Assembly (NCBI GenBank): GCA_026707185.1
Contig: JAPOXI010000076.1
Location: 1-12,605 of the forward strand
Direction: 5' to 3'
Length of the DNA: 12,605 bases
DNA from: Chloroflexota bacterium
Lineage (GTDB): Bacteria > Chloroflexota > UBA11872
Part shown: positions 1-6,351 of the stretch, in pieces
Layout: every line of letters starts with the position of its first letter
How positions within the stretch are numbered: the stretch's first letter is position 1
Made by a program: the position numbers and the translations under genes
Notes under the pieces: model-generated
The model's database searches: none
Told to the model about the DNA's origin: nothing
Seen by the model: only the letters and a program-made list of their open reading frames with translations

Positions 1-716
1 ATCGTGTCCACGCCCCCGACCACGCACCGGCGCACGGCCTCCGAGCCAATGGCATGCGCCGCAACCGGCAGTCCCAGCCCATGCGCCGCCTCGCAGACGG
101 CTCGAATCTCGCCAACCGTCAGGGTTGGAATGTCGCCAAAGCCCTCCGCCCCAGGTCCCGTCGACGCGCCGATCTTCACGACATCCACACCTTCGTCATG
201 CAGGCGCCGCACCGCGTCGCGCGCTGACGCGACTCCCCGCACTACCCGTGCCTCCCACCATGACGGCTGCGGAATCAGCCACGGCCCGCGCGCTCCGGTC
301 AGACCTACATGTGCTGCGAGGATTCGAGGAGCTGTCGGTGGATTGGTGGAGCTGGAGTCGCGGATCCACGGCGAAATCGGTGACCCGAGGTCCCGAACCG
401 TCGTAAACCCCGCGTGCAACAGCGCCCGCGCCTGCTCCCGTGCGTTCGCGAGACGGGTTTCAAAGTCGGCGGGCACGACCTCGCCCGGAGTCAGCCCCCA
501 CAAGTGCATGTGCGCATCGATCAGGCCCGGCATCACCCACCACCCGCGCAGGTCGACCACGTGGGAGTCGCGGTCCATTGACGACGCACCCTCGCTCTCC
601 ATCGATTCGATCCGCCCGCCCGCAATCCGAATCGCGACATCCGCCTGCGTTGACATGCCGGTGCCGTCCAGCAGATGTCCCGCCAGCACCGTCGTACGCG
701 CCATGCCGTCAGCCAT
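1..716 (-). CDS. Metal-dependent amidohydrolase, imidazolonepropionase-like (partial, N-terminal part)
   Basis: This gene reads leftward and is cut by the window edge; 238 complete codons are visible without a stop. The N-terminus is the small beta-sandwich typical of cyclic amidohydrolases (about residues 8-62), followed by VMPGLIDAHMH (61-71), whose H69 and H71 are the first metal ligands. Next come an FTTVRDLG segment (104-111), VVKIGAS with K181 as the likely carbamylated bridging lysine, and AAHAIG with H221 as a further ligand. The rest of the TIM barrel lies outside. The family hydrolyses C-N bonds in cyclic amides, dipeptides (prolidase-like members) or related compounds; the substrate cannot be named. 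There is no signal peptide, so it is probably cytoplasmic. The start at 716 has AGGA very close and GGAAGG further upstream; an alternative ATG is at 704. It diverges from the glycosidase operon across about 136 bases. Codons end mostly in G, unlike the plus-strand genes. Confidence 0.9.
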   Translation of the reverse strand, partial: MADGMARTTVLAGHLLDGTGMSTQADVAIRIAGGRIESMESEGASSMDRDSHVVDLRGWWVMPGLIDAHMHLWGLTPGEVVPADFETRLANAREQARALLHAGFTTVRDLGSPISPWIRDSSSTNPPTAPRILAAHVGLTGARGPWLIPQPSWWEARVVRGVASARDAVRRLHDEGVDVVKIGASTGPGAEGFGDIPTLTVGEIRAVCEAAHGLGLPVAAHAIGSEAVRRCVVGGVDT

Positions 717-777
717 CGTCCTAAGCGCCTTCCGACTCAGCCCGCTTGGCGCGATCTACGAACTGCTTGCCGCGCGT

Positions 778-789
778 CGTATTGATACG
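778..789. promoter_or_regulatory. Short inverted repeat in divergent intergenic region (candidate operator)
   Basis: CGTAT-TG-ATACG is a perfect 5-2-5 inverted repeat lying between the divergent amidohydrolase and glycosidase starts, where a regulator controlling both could bind. A repeat this short can arise by chance, and no regulator gene is in the window. Confidence 0.2.
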
Positions 790-813
790 CTTTCGCGGCT
801 GGCGAATCGCCGC

Positions 814-829
814 CCTGCCCATCGGCAGG
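814..829. other. Small GC-rich hairpin upstream of the glycosidase operon
   Basis: CCTGCC-CATC-GGCAGG forms a perfect 6-bp stem with a 4-base loop, 24 to 39 bases before the GTG start at 853. No T-tract follows on either strand, so it is not a convincing terminator. It could be a leader structure or an operator. Confidence 0.25.
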
Positions 830-852
830 CGCGCGCAGAAACGAGCGGCACC

Positions 853-2358
853 GTGGCGCGGATCGACTGTCTTTCCATGATCCTGGACGACGACATCGCC
901 GAGCGCGACAACTTCGGCTGGCGCGTCGAGCCCGCCACGCCCGATCCGGCCAACCCCCTCATCGAGCCGGAGATGCCCTGGGACCAGGGCGCCGTATTCG
1001 CCCACGGCACGTTCCTCAAGGACCCGATTGACGGGCTCTGGAAGGGCTGGCACGTCTGCTCTCCGTCCGAGGGCCGCAACTTCGAAGCCTATCGTCGTCT
1101 CTGCTACTCGGAGTCCGAGGACGGCGTCAACTGGACGCGCCCGGAACTCGATCTCAACTCGTATGAAGAACACGCCAGGACCAACATCATCTTCGACTTC
1201 GACTCCGGCGGCTCCTCGCAATACGCGTCGGTCATCATTCACCCAGACGCCGAACCCGACCAGCGCTACGAGATGTTCATTATCCGCGCCCCGTCCCGCC
1301 GTCCCCAGAATCTGGGATCAGGCTGGATTCCCGGTTTACCCCGCGAACCCGGTGCCGACTCGCACCCCTATGCCACCTATCGCTACCGCTCGCCGGACGG
1401 CATTCACTGGACCGCCGTCGAGGGTCCGCTCCTCCGAATCATGGCCGTCGGCGACCGCCTGATCATGCCCTACACCACCCCGATGGGAGGCGCCGATCAG
1501 GCCTCGTACTACCTGCTTGAAGATGGCACCTACGAGCTGATGCAGAAAGTCGGGACCGAGATGCATCCCGGCGGCTACATCCCCTACGACTGCTTCTTCC
1601 CCTACGGTCGCCGTGTCCTGGCCCGGCGAACCAGTCTCGACGGCTCGAACTGGACCCCACCAGAAGTCATCGTCGAGCCAGACTGGAAAGACCCGCACGA
1701 CCAGCAGTTCATGGAATTGATGCCCCACACGGTTCGCGGCGGTTACATCGGCCTGCTCTGCTGCTACAACGTCCGCGAGCAGACCATCGACTGGCAATGG
1801 GCCGGCAGCCAGGACCGACGCATCTGGAACCGTCCCTCCCGTCGGCCGACCCTGCCAAACGCCCCGCTGGGCGACTATGGCGGCGGCATGCTCTGGCCCA
1901 CCCACCAGCTCATCGAGGATGGCGACCGAATCTACATGTACTACAGCGGTCTCGAAGGCGTGCACGGCGACGTCTACAGCATCGAGCCATCCCTCAAGAC
2001 CTTCTATGGCGCCATCTGCCGCGCCAGCTGGGAGAAGGACCGCTACTGGGCCGCCGTCTCGGCCACCGGCGGCCCCGAAGCCGCCGTCTTTACCACCCAC
2101 GTCCTGCCGGTCGGCGGCAAGCGCCTCGTGCTCAACGCTGCCACGTCCACCGTCAAGCAAGGCGAGCTGACTGCCGAACTCGTCGACGCCTCCGGGCGGG
2201 CAATCGAGGGCTTCAGCGCTACCGACTACCAGCCCTGGCAGGGCGACTCCAAGTCGCAGCTGGTCCGTTGGGCTGGCGGTGACGCCTGTCCGGTCGACAA
2301 TGCCGCCATCCGCTTCAGCGTCCAGCGCTCCCGCCTGTACGGATTCGCCTTCGAGTGA
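853..2358 (+). CDS. Five-bladed beta-propeller glycoside hydrolase-like protein (GH32/GH43-type superfamily)
   Basis: About 501 residues. The N-terminus (R-x-x-x-L-x-x-I-L-D-D-D-I-A, residues 3-16) resembles the opening of a large family of bacterial glycosyl-hydrolase-like propellers often written R-x-L-F-x-D-D-x-L-I-A. Propeller-blade signatures follow: SEDGVNW (88-94), YRSPDGIHW (178-186), WKDPHDQQFMEL (278-289), AGSQDRRIW (317-325) and DRIYMYYSG (358-366). The C-terminal part (about 436-501) is a beta-sandwich with the GFSATD...GDS...VRW...LYGFAF pattern usual for this family. No signal peptide is seen, so a cytoplasmic role on short oligosaccharides is likely. I see no clear RDP or EC motif of true GH32, so the reaction is unproven. 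Neither start has a strong Shine-Dalgarno: GTG 853 keeps the conserved N-terminal Arg, while ATG 877 is the alternative (493 residues). An open frame continues upstream to position 4, but it is the antisense of the amidohydrolase. It is coupled by a 4-base overlap to the deacetylase. Confidence 0.85.
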   Translation: MARIDCLSMILDDDIAERDNFGWRVEPATPDPANPLIEPEMPWDQGAVFAHGTFLKDPIDGLWKGWHVCSPSEGRNFEAYRRLCYSESEDGVNWTRPELDLNSYEEHARTNIIFDFDSGGSSQYASVIIHPDAEPDQRYEMFIIRAPSRRPQNLGSGWIPGLPREPGADSHPYATYRYRSPDGIHWTAVEGPLLRIMAVGDRLIMPYTTPMGGADQASYYLLEDGTYELMQKVGTEMHPGGYIPYDCFFPYGRRVLARRTSLDGSNWTPPEVIVEPDWKDPHDQQFMELMPHTVRGGYIGLLCCYNVREQTIDWQWAGSQDRRIWNRPSRRPTLPNAPLGDYGGGMLWPTHQLIEDGDRIYMYYSGLEGVHGDVYSIEPSLKTFYGAICRASWEKDRYWAAVSATGGPEAAVFTTHVLPVGGKRLVLNAATSTVKQGELTAELVDASGRAIEGFSATDYQPWQGDSKSQLVRWAGGDACPVDNAAIRFSVQRSRLYGFAFE

Positions 2359-3278
2359 GCGTCCGCGTCGCGCTGCCTCAGGGAGTTCGCTGCGCGGTCG
2401 CCCTCAGCTACGACCTCGAAATGTGCGCCGGCTACTCGCCGACGCTGATCAACCACGGCCGCATCATGCCGCCGCTACGCGACTACACCCTCGGACTGTG
2501 CGCCACCGCTGAAGCGTTCGACGTCAGTCTCCAGTTCTTCTACGTCGGCAACGGCCTCGAGGATCAAGACATCGCCTACCTCCACGAAATCCTTCGCCGC
2601 GGCCACATCATCGACAACCACACCTACAACCACGTGCATCTGTCCATGCCGGATACCGACCTCCTTCGCCAGGAACTCGAACTGACCAACCGTCGTTTGC
2701 GGGAGCGCCTGGGCGTCGAGTCAACGGTTCTCCGTGGACCTGGCGGCCTACCCGGCGGTCTGACCATGCTGTATCCCAATCAGCAAGTCATCGTGGAGAG
2801 TGGGTTCCGCTGGGTCAGCAGCCACATGGATAGCACCATGGGTCTATACAACGCCGAGCACGACGCCGCGGCGCCCGGTCGCCTCCAGGCCTACGCCTAT
2901 CCCAACGGTCTGATCGAACTGCCCATTCAGGGCTGGATGGACCGGATCTTTTTCGATTTCCACCGATGCCGCGACCTCGAGGCCCAGGACGCCTGGCGCC
3001 GCCGCGACGGCCACCAGCCCATCCTCGACAACTGGACATGCCCCTGGACGAGACCTACGGATTTAGACGACTGGATCGCCTACAACCTGGACGCTCTCGA
3101 TTTCGCCTACGACCACGGCCTCCTCTGGACCCCGGTCTGGCACCCCTACACGCACTACCTGCACGATCCCGAGAATCGCGCCTTGCCCGCGCTCCTTGAG
3201 CATGCGCGCGCCAAGCCCGACCCGGTGCTCGTCTGCACCGTCCGGCAGGCGGTCGGCTTCCTGGAGACCGCCGCCTAG
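2355..3278 (+). CDS. NodB-type polysaccharide deacetylase family protein (CE4-like)
   Basis: 307 residues starting with GTG inside the glycosidase stop (GTGA, 4-base overlap), which implies translational coupling. The NodB motifs appear in order: SYDLE (18-22; D20 as candidate base and E22 in place of the second Asp), the metal-binding H89-T-x-x-H93, RGPGG (127-131), W153...D159, and a late Trp-His segment near WHPYTHYLH. Family members remove N- or O-acetyl groups from chitooligosaccharides, peptidoglycan or xylan; the PuuE-type branch instead opens cyclic amides such as allantoin. Lack of a signal peptide and fusion in one operon with a propeller glycosidase favour a soluble cytoplasmic substrate, perhaps deacylation of an aminosugar released by the upstream enzyme. 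The pairing supports a shared substrate, but its identity is inference. The gene ends 16 bases from the stop of the opposing SGNH gene, with no hairpin terminator between them. Confidence 0.88.
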   Translation: MSVRVALPQGVRCAVALSYDLEMCAGYSPTLINHGRIMPPLRDYTLGLCATAEAFDVSLQFFYVGNGLEDQDIAYLHEILRRGHIIDNHTYNHVHLSMPDTDLLRQELELTNRRLRERLGVESTVLRGPGGLPGGLTMLYPNQQVIVESGFRWVSSHMDSTMGLYNAEHDAAAPGRLQAYAYPNGLIELPIQGWMDRIFFDFHRCRDLEAQDAWRRRDGHQPILDNWTCPWTRPTDLDDWIAYNLDALDFAYDHGLLWTPVWHPYTHYLHDPENRALPALLEHARAKPDPVLVCTVRQAVGFLETAA

Positions 3279-3294
3279 ACTCGCCTCCGCTCGA

Positions 3295-4083
3295 TCAGGA
3301 CTGCCCCGGCGGCAACCCGATCGTCGGCCGGCCCCGCGACTTGTACCCGTAGTCGGCCATCAGCACCGACTCGTCACGCCAGGGTTCGGTTTCATACTCC
3401 AGCCGCTTCGTTCTCGCCGCCAGGCCCGAGCAATGCTGCGCCAGCACCTTGAATACCTCGTTGGCCACCACCCGGTGCCCCAGGTCGTTCGCATGCACCC
3501 CGTCGTGATGCACCAGCCACTCCGCCCCGCCATAGGCGTTGTACACGTCAACGAATAGGCAGCCCGTGGCCTCAGCCACCTGGGCTGTTACGAAGTTGAA
3601 CGACTCGAAGACCGCATGATTGGCGAAGCCAAAGTGGTCGTACGACGTGAAGTCCGTCATGTAATACGGCCCAGGCAACACAATCAGCGGGTCGCACCCC
3701 TTCCGGATGGCGTCAATTACGCCCGTCAATTCATCCCGGAACAGCTCCACCGGCGTGCCGCCCCGCGCGTCGTTCAGCCCGTACGAGACCACCAACAGGT
3801 CCGGGTCGTGCTCGATGACGTGCTTCCCAACCCGCTCATTTGCCGCCGGCTTGCCCGAGTACTCGTACAGCGGCGCCTGGGTTGAGATCACGTTCGCCCC
3901 GATCCCGCTGTTCACCAGCTTGACCGGTTCGTCCTGGAAGTCGCTGATCAAGTCGGCCAGCACGTTCGCCCAGCACCGCTCTCGCGACGAACTCCATCCA
4001 CCGGCCGTCGTGCTCTCGCCCAATGTCACCACCACCCGGAACGGATCCGAGTGCCAATCGCGCACGTTCGAACTGGATTCCAT
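3295..4083 (-). CDS. SGNH/GDSL-family hydrolase (esterase or deacylase)
   Basis: 262 residues from ATG 4083. All four SGNH blocks are visible: block I TLGEST with nucleophile S24 (GES instead of GDS), block II NSGIGAN with G60/G62, block III GLND with N104, and block V DGVH with D194 and H197 as the rest of the triad. The family cleaves carboxylic esters, including O-acetyl groups on sugars, thioesters and lysophospholipids. There is no signal peptide or membrane segment. An upstream ATG at 4149 would add 22 residues overlapping the creatininase gene. I prefer 4083 because GGGAG lies 8 bases before it and because the residues upstream look non-conserved. It is the second gene of a minus-strand operon, 22 bases after the creatininase-family gene. 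Together with the nearby CE4-like enzyme it suggests removal of acyl decorations from a carbohydrate. Confidence 0.9.
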   Translation of the reverse strand: MESSSNVRDWHSDPFRVVVTLGESTTAGGWSSSRERCWANVLADLISDFQDEPVKLVNSGIGANVISTQAPLYEYSGKPAANERVGKHVIEHDPDLLVVSYGLNDARGGTPVELFRDELTGVIDAIRKGCDPLIVLPGPYYMTDFTSYDHFGFANHAVFESFNFVTAQVAEATGCLFVDVYNAYGGAEWLVHHDGVHANDLGHRVVANEVFKVLAQHCSGLAARTKRLEYETEPWRDESVLMADYGYKSRGRPTIGLPPGQS

Positions 4084-4091
4084 CCTCAAAG

Positions 4092-4096
4092 CTCCC
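4092..4096 (-). promoter_or_regulatory. Ribosome binding site deciding the SGNH start
   Basis: GGGAG on the minus strand, 8 bases before ATG 4083. It supports this start over the longer one at 4149 and lies between the creatininase stop (4106) and the SGNH gene. Confidence 0.6.
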
Positions 4097-4105
4097 GTCG
4101 TGTCG

Positions 4106-4951
4106 TCAACCAGGCCGCGCAATCGTCGGCTTCCGCCGGTGGTGGTCAACCCTCGGCAGATAGTCCCGCTCAGACATCTCGCGCCCGAACTCCACCAGGT
4201 TGTTCACGGCCTCCTCGAACAGCAGCTTGCCCTTCGCCGCCGTGGCCACGGTCGGCGTGCCCTGCGTCCCGTCGGGCGTATAGGTGCTCGTGTAACCGTC
4301 CATCTTCACCGGTCCCGACCCGAAGAGATCGACCCAGTGGTACTTCGACTCCTGCTGGTTCGTGTCCGTCACCTGGTCCTCCGCCAAGTCCATCCTCACC
4401 GCGTCGGCATCCAGGTGCAAAGCAATCGCAGTCTCGGCCTCGCCCGCATGAGCAGCGCCGCCTGGGAACTCCGAATCCCGCCAGGTCTCCATGAATCCCG
4501 AGTTCGCCTGCGTCAGGTTCCACCAGCTCGCCATCGCCGCCCACGCGTCCGACTCCAGCATGATCCGACGTACCGCAAGCTCCGTCGGTTGCTGATTCGA
4601 ACCGTGCCCGTTGATGAATATCAGCTTCTTGAACCCGTGGTAGACCAGGCTCAACCCAATGTCCACCAGGTACCGGATAAACGTCTCGTGGTGAATCGTC
4701 ATGGACCCCGGGAAGTCCATCACGTGCGACGTATAGCCATACGACACCGGCGGCATCGCCAACAGCAGCCCGTTGGATCGTCGCGCCGCCTCGTCCACGA
4801 TCGAGGTTGACGTCCAGCGGTCGATCTTCAGCGGCAGGTGCGGCCCATGCTGCTCGATCGTCCCAACCGGCAGCACCGGAATCCGCCCGGCCTCGACCGC
4901 GTCGTTGACTTCCGGCCACGTCAGATCCTCGAAACGAAAGCCTTCAAGCAT
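4106..4951 (-). CDS. Creatininase-family amidohydrolase
   Basis: 281 residues, close to the usual 240-280 of the family. The signature PVGTIEQHGPHLP (28-40) supplies E33 and H35, D44 follows, FINGHGSN (112-119) supplies H116, and GAAHAGEAET (165-174) supplies H168 and E171. These are the expected residues of the di-metal site. Creatininase itself has a Glu two residues after the NGH histidine; here that position is Ser118, as in many family members that are not creatininases, so true creatinine hydrolysis is unlikely. The family also includes amidases of formamidopyrimidines and peptide-like amides and MftE-type enzymes. It is probably soluble and cytoplasmic. The start is well supported by GAGGAG 8 bases upstream. 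It leads the operon with the SGNH hydrolase and diverges from the second propeller gene across 81 bases, so both sides are probably induced together. Confidence 0.92.
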   Translation of the reverse strand: MLEGFRFEDLTWPEVNDAVEAGRIPVLPVGTIEQHGPHLPLKIDRWTSTSIVDEAARRSNGLLLAMPPVSYGYTSHVMDFPGSMTIHHETFIRYLVDIGLSLVYHGFKKLIFINGHGSNQQPTELAVRRIMLESDAWAAMASWWNLTQANSGFMETWRDSEFPGGAAHAGEAETAIALHLDADAVRMDLAEDQVTDTNQQESKYHWVDLFGSGPVKMDGYTSTYTPDGTQGTPTVATAAKGKLLFEEAVNNLVEFGREMSERDYLPRVDHHRRKPTIARPG

Positions 4952-4959
4952 GGAGTGGA

Positions 4960-4965
4960 CTCCTC
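4960..4965 (-). promoter_or_regulatory. Ribosome binding site of the creatininase-family gene
   Basis: GAGGAG on the minus strand with an 8-base spacer to ATG 4951; one of the strongest Shine-Dalgarno sites in the window. Confidence 0.7.
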
Positions 4966-4973
4966 GACCGTGC

Positions 4974-4988
4974 TATCCGCGTAGGATA
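4974..4988. promoter_or_regulatory. Inverted repeat in divergent promoter region (candidate operator)
   Basis: TATCC-GCGTA-GGATA, 5-base arms with a 5-base spacer, centred between the divergent creatininase and propeller genes. It is a reasonable place for an operator controlling both, but the arms are short and chance occurrence is possible. Confidence 0.25.
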
Positions 4989-4998
4989 CGCACCGCGA

Positions 4999-5020
4999 CG
5001 GACGCCTCGCTTGCCGTCCG
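4999..5020 (+). promoter_or_regulatory. Hairpin abutting the Shine-Dalgarno of the second propeller gene
   Basis: CGGACG (4999-5004) and CGTCCG (5015-5020) form a perfect 6-bp stem with a 10-base loop. The right arm ends at the first base of the GAAGGA ribosome binding site (5020-5025, 7 bases before ATG 5033). The structure could modulate initiation; function is not shown. Confidence 0.3.
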
Positions 5021-5032
5021 AAGGAACACCCG

Positions 5033-6073
5033 ATGCCCCCAACCCGCATCGTCCCCAGCCCGTATGGCGACGTGGAACTCGGTGTCTTTCGCGAGGTCCT
5101 CTCCATCCCCCACCGCTACCTCAACGACCACTGCCTCATCCGCCACGACGGCCTCTGGCACATGTTCGGCATCACCGGATCGCTGGAAGACCCAACCAGG
5201 CGTGAAACCTCGTTCGCCCATGCCACCAGCCCCGACCTAGAGCGCTGGGAGATTCAGCCAGATCCCCTCAGGGCCACCGGCGCCTGGCCCGAAAATCTCG
5301 GCATCATCGCCCCCTACGTCATCGGACATCAGGGCCGCTTCTTCATGTACTACAGCGGAGTCGACGAGTGGACAGTTCAGCGTCTCTGCCTGGCCACCTC
5401 ACACGACCTTGACACCTGGGATCGTTACCCCGGCAATCCGATCATCGTCCCCTCGCTCTCCTGGTCCAGGTGGCCCGGCTACGGCCTGCCCACGCCGGAA
5501 GAACTAGGTCTATCGGCACCTGACATGGGCGGTCCCCGCCGCCGCAACTACGCCCGGCAGTTCGGCGGCACCTACGGCGGCTGCCGCGACCCCCATGTGC
5601 TCCAGCTCGACGACGGCACCTTCGTCATCTACTGGGTCTCCCGCCTTCAGGAAAAGCATGGCCATAACCGCGTCTGCGTCGCCGCCTCGATCTCGCCCGA
5701 CCTCATCCATTGGCAGGAGGTCGGACCGATCTTCGACACCGAGGCCTGGCCCTTCGACGAGGAACCAACCCTGGAGGTCGAGTCCCCCTGCATCGTCCGC
5801 AAGGACGGCCGCTACTGGCTCTTTTTCAAACACGGCTGGTGGACCCACTACGTCTCGTCACCGTCCCCGCTCGAATTTTCAGACCAACCCGTGTCTCGCC
5901 TCGGCTTTGTTCACGCCGCCGAGGTATTTCACTGGCAAGACACCTGGTGGATCACCCACTGCTCGGGCGACCCCACCGAGTTCCGATATCGAAAGTCCAA
6001 TCGAACGCGCGGCCTTTATCTGGGCAGGCTCGACTGGCCGGCGGGCGGTCAGCCACGGCTGGCCGACGACTAA
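5033..6073 (+). CDS. GH32/GH43-like five-bladed beta-propeller glycoside hydrolase
   Basis: 346 residues. The three carboxylate motifs of the furanosidase superfamily appear in the right order and spacing: YLND (29-32, compare the NDPNG box of GH32) with D32 as candidate nucleophile or base, CRDPH (184-188) with D186 in an intact RDP box, and EVESP (248-252) with E250 as candidate acid (ES where GH32 has EC). Blade repeats such as SPDLERWE, SHDLDTWD and SPDLIHWQ support the propeller fold. The enzyme probably removes a terminal furanoside or related sugar from an oligosaccharide. No signal peptide and no C-terminal beta-sandwich are present, so it is shorter than typical GH32 and closer in build to single-domain GH43. 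The start is supported by GAAGGA 7 bases upstream. It diverges from the creatininase operon; downstream lies a converging micro-lipoprotein gene. Confidence 0.88.
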   Translation: MPPTRIVPSPYGDVELGVFREVLSIPHRYLNDHCLIRHDGLWHMFGITGSLEDPTRRETSFAHATSPDLERWEIQPDPLRATGAWPENLGIIAPYVIGHQGRFFMYYSGVDEWTVQRLCLATSHDLDTWDRYPGNPIIVPSLSWSRWPGYGLPTPEELGLSAPDMGGPRRRNYARQFGGTYGGCRDPHVLQLDDGTFVIYWVSRLQEKHGHNRVCVAASISPDLIHWQEVGPIFDTEAWPFDEEPTLEVESPCIVRKDGRYWLFFKHGWWTHYVSSPSPLEFSDQPVSRLGFVHAAEVFHWQDTWWITHCSGDPTEFRYRKSNRTRGLYLGRLDWPAGGQPRLADD

Positions 6074-6092
6074 AGCAAAACCAGCGATCTGG
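6074..6092 (-). terminator. Weak intrinsic terminator after the micro-lipoprotein genes
   Basis: Read on the minus strand, CCAG-ATCG-CTGG (6092-6081) is followed at once by TTTTGCTTT (6080-6072). The stem is only 4 bp, so termination may be partial. It lies just downstream of the lipoprotein stop at 6112 and next to the stop of the opposing glycosidase gene. Confidence 0.4.
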
Positions 6093-6111
6093 CGGTTGTG
6101 ACGTCGGCTAC

Positions 6112-6273
6112 CTAACCCCAGCCAAACCCGCTCCGCGACTTCTCATACGGGAATGGATCGTCACGCGTCCCCTTGGAACTGTCGTCGCCGCAGGCTGCCA
6201 TCATCACCATGGACGCAGCGATTAGTACGCCGACTACGATCCCCACTAGGGCGTCACGAGTCATTCTTCGCAT
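6112..6273 (-). CDS. Micro-lipoprotein A (53 residues)
   Basis: A 53-residue reading frame from ATG 6273 with GAGG 8 bases upstream. The N-terminus is basic (R2, R3, R6), followed by a hydrophobic helix (about residues 8-27) and a lipobox-like M-M-A-A-C with Cys28 as the predicted lipidated residue. The mature peptide would be only 26 residues: an acidic patch right after the Cys (G-D-D-S-S), a central P-F-P-Y-E-K and an R-S-G-F-G-W-G end. The Asp at +3 is of uncertain meaning outside proteobacteria. It is probably membrane-anchored and exposed on the outer face. Its neighbour at 6352-6516 has the same plan and C-terminal motif, so the two look like a tandem duplication. I do not recognise the family and assign no function. 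The coding call rests on the complete lipoprotein signal, the ribosome binding site and the paralogue. Confidence 0.75.
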   Translation of the reverse strand: MRRMTRDALVGIVVGVLIAASMVMMAACGDDSSKGTRDDPFPYEKSRSGFGWG

Positions 6274-6300
6274 GGAAAGTGCCTCGGGTTCGGAGTGTTG

Positions 6301-6327
6301 GCGCCGGCCGAAGCGCGCGGCCGGCGT
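6301..6327. other. Strong GC hairpin between the two micro-lipoprotein genes
   Basis: CGCCGGCCG (6302-6310) pairs perfectly with CGGCCGGCG (6318-6326) around a 7-base loop, and bases 6301 and 6327 add a G-T pair. No T-tract follows on either strand, so it is probably not an intrinsic terminator. In a minus-strand transcript it would sit between lipoproteins B and A and could act as a processing or stability element setting their ratio. Confidence 0.5.
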
Positions 6328-6351
6328 CGGTACGGCTGAGCGCGCGATCGG

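Noticed and set aside
4..852. Long plus-strand open frame continuous with the glycosidase gene, which would make a 784-residue protein
   Set aside because: The opposite strand encodes a convincing amidohydrolase with metal-binding motifs. The plus-strand translation here is Arg/Ser/Pro-rich and low in hydrophobic structure, typical of antisense of a GC-rich gene.
3707..4810. 367-codon plus-strand frame
   Set aside because: It is antisense to the SGNH and creatininase-family genes, which carry complete catalytic motifs. Its product is Arg/His/Pro-rich without recognisable domains.
779..4991. Shared GATACGC in the two divergent intergenic regions (784-790 and 4985-4991) as a common operator
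   Set aside because: A 7-base match between two regions of this size is expected about once by chance, and the flanking symmetry differs between the two sites.
5710..6225. Plus-strand frame ending in a His-rich stretch that could be mistaken for a metal-binding tail
   Set aside because: It overlaps the real glycosidase in another frame, and the His codons are the antisense of the Met-rich helix of micro-lipoprotein A.
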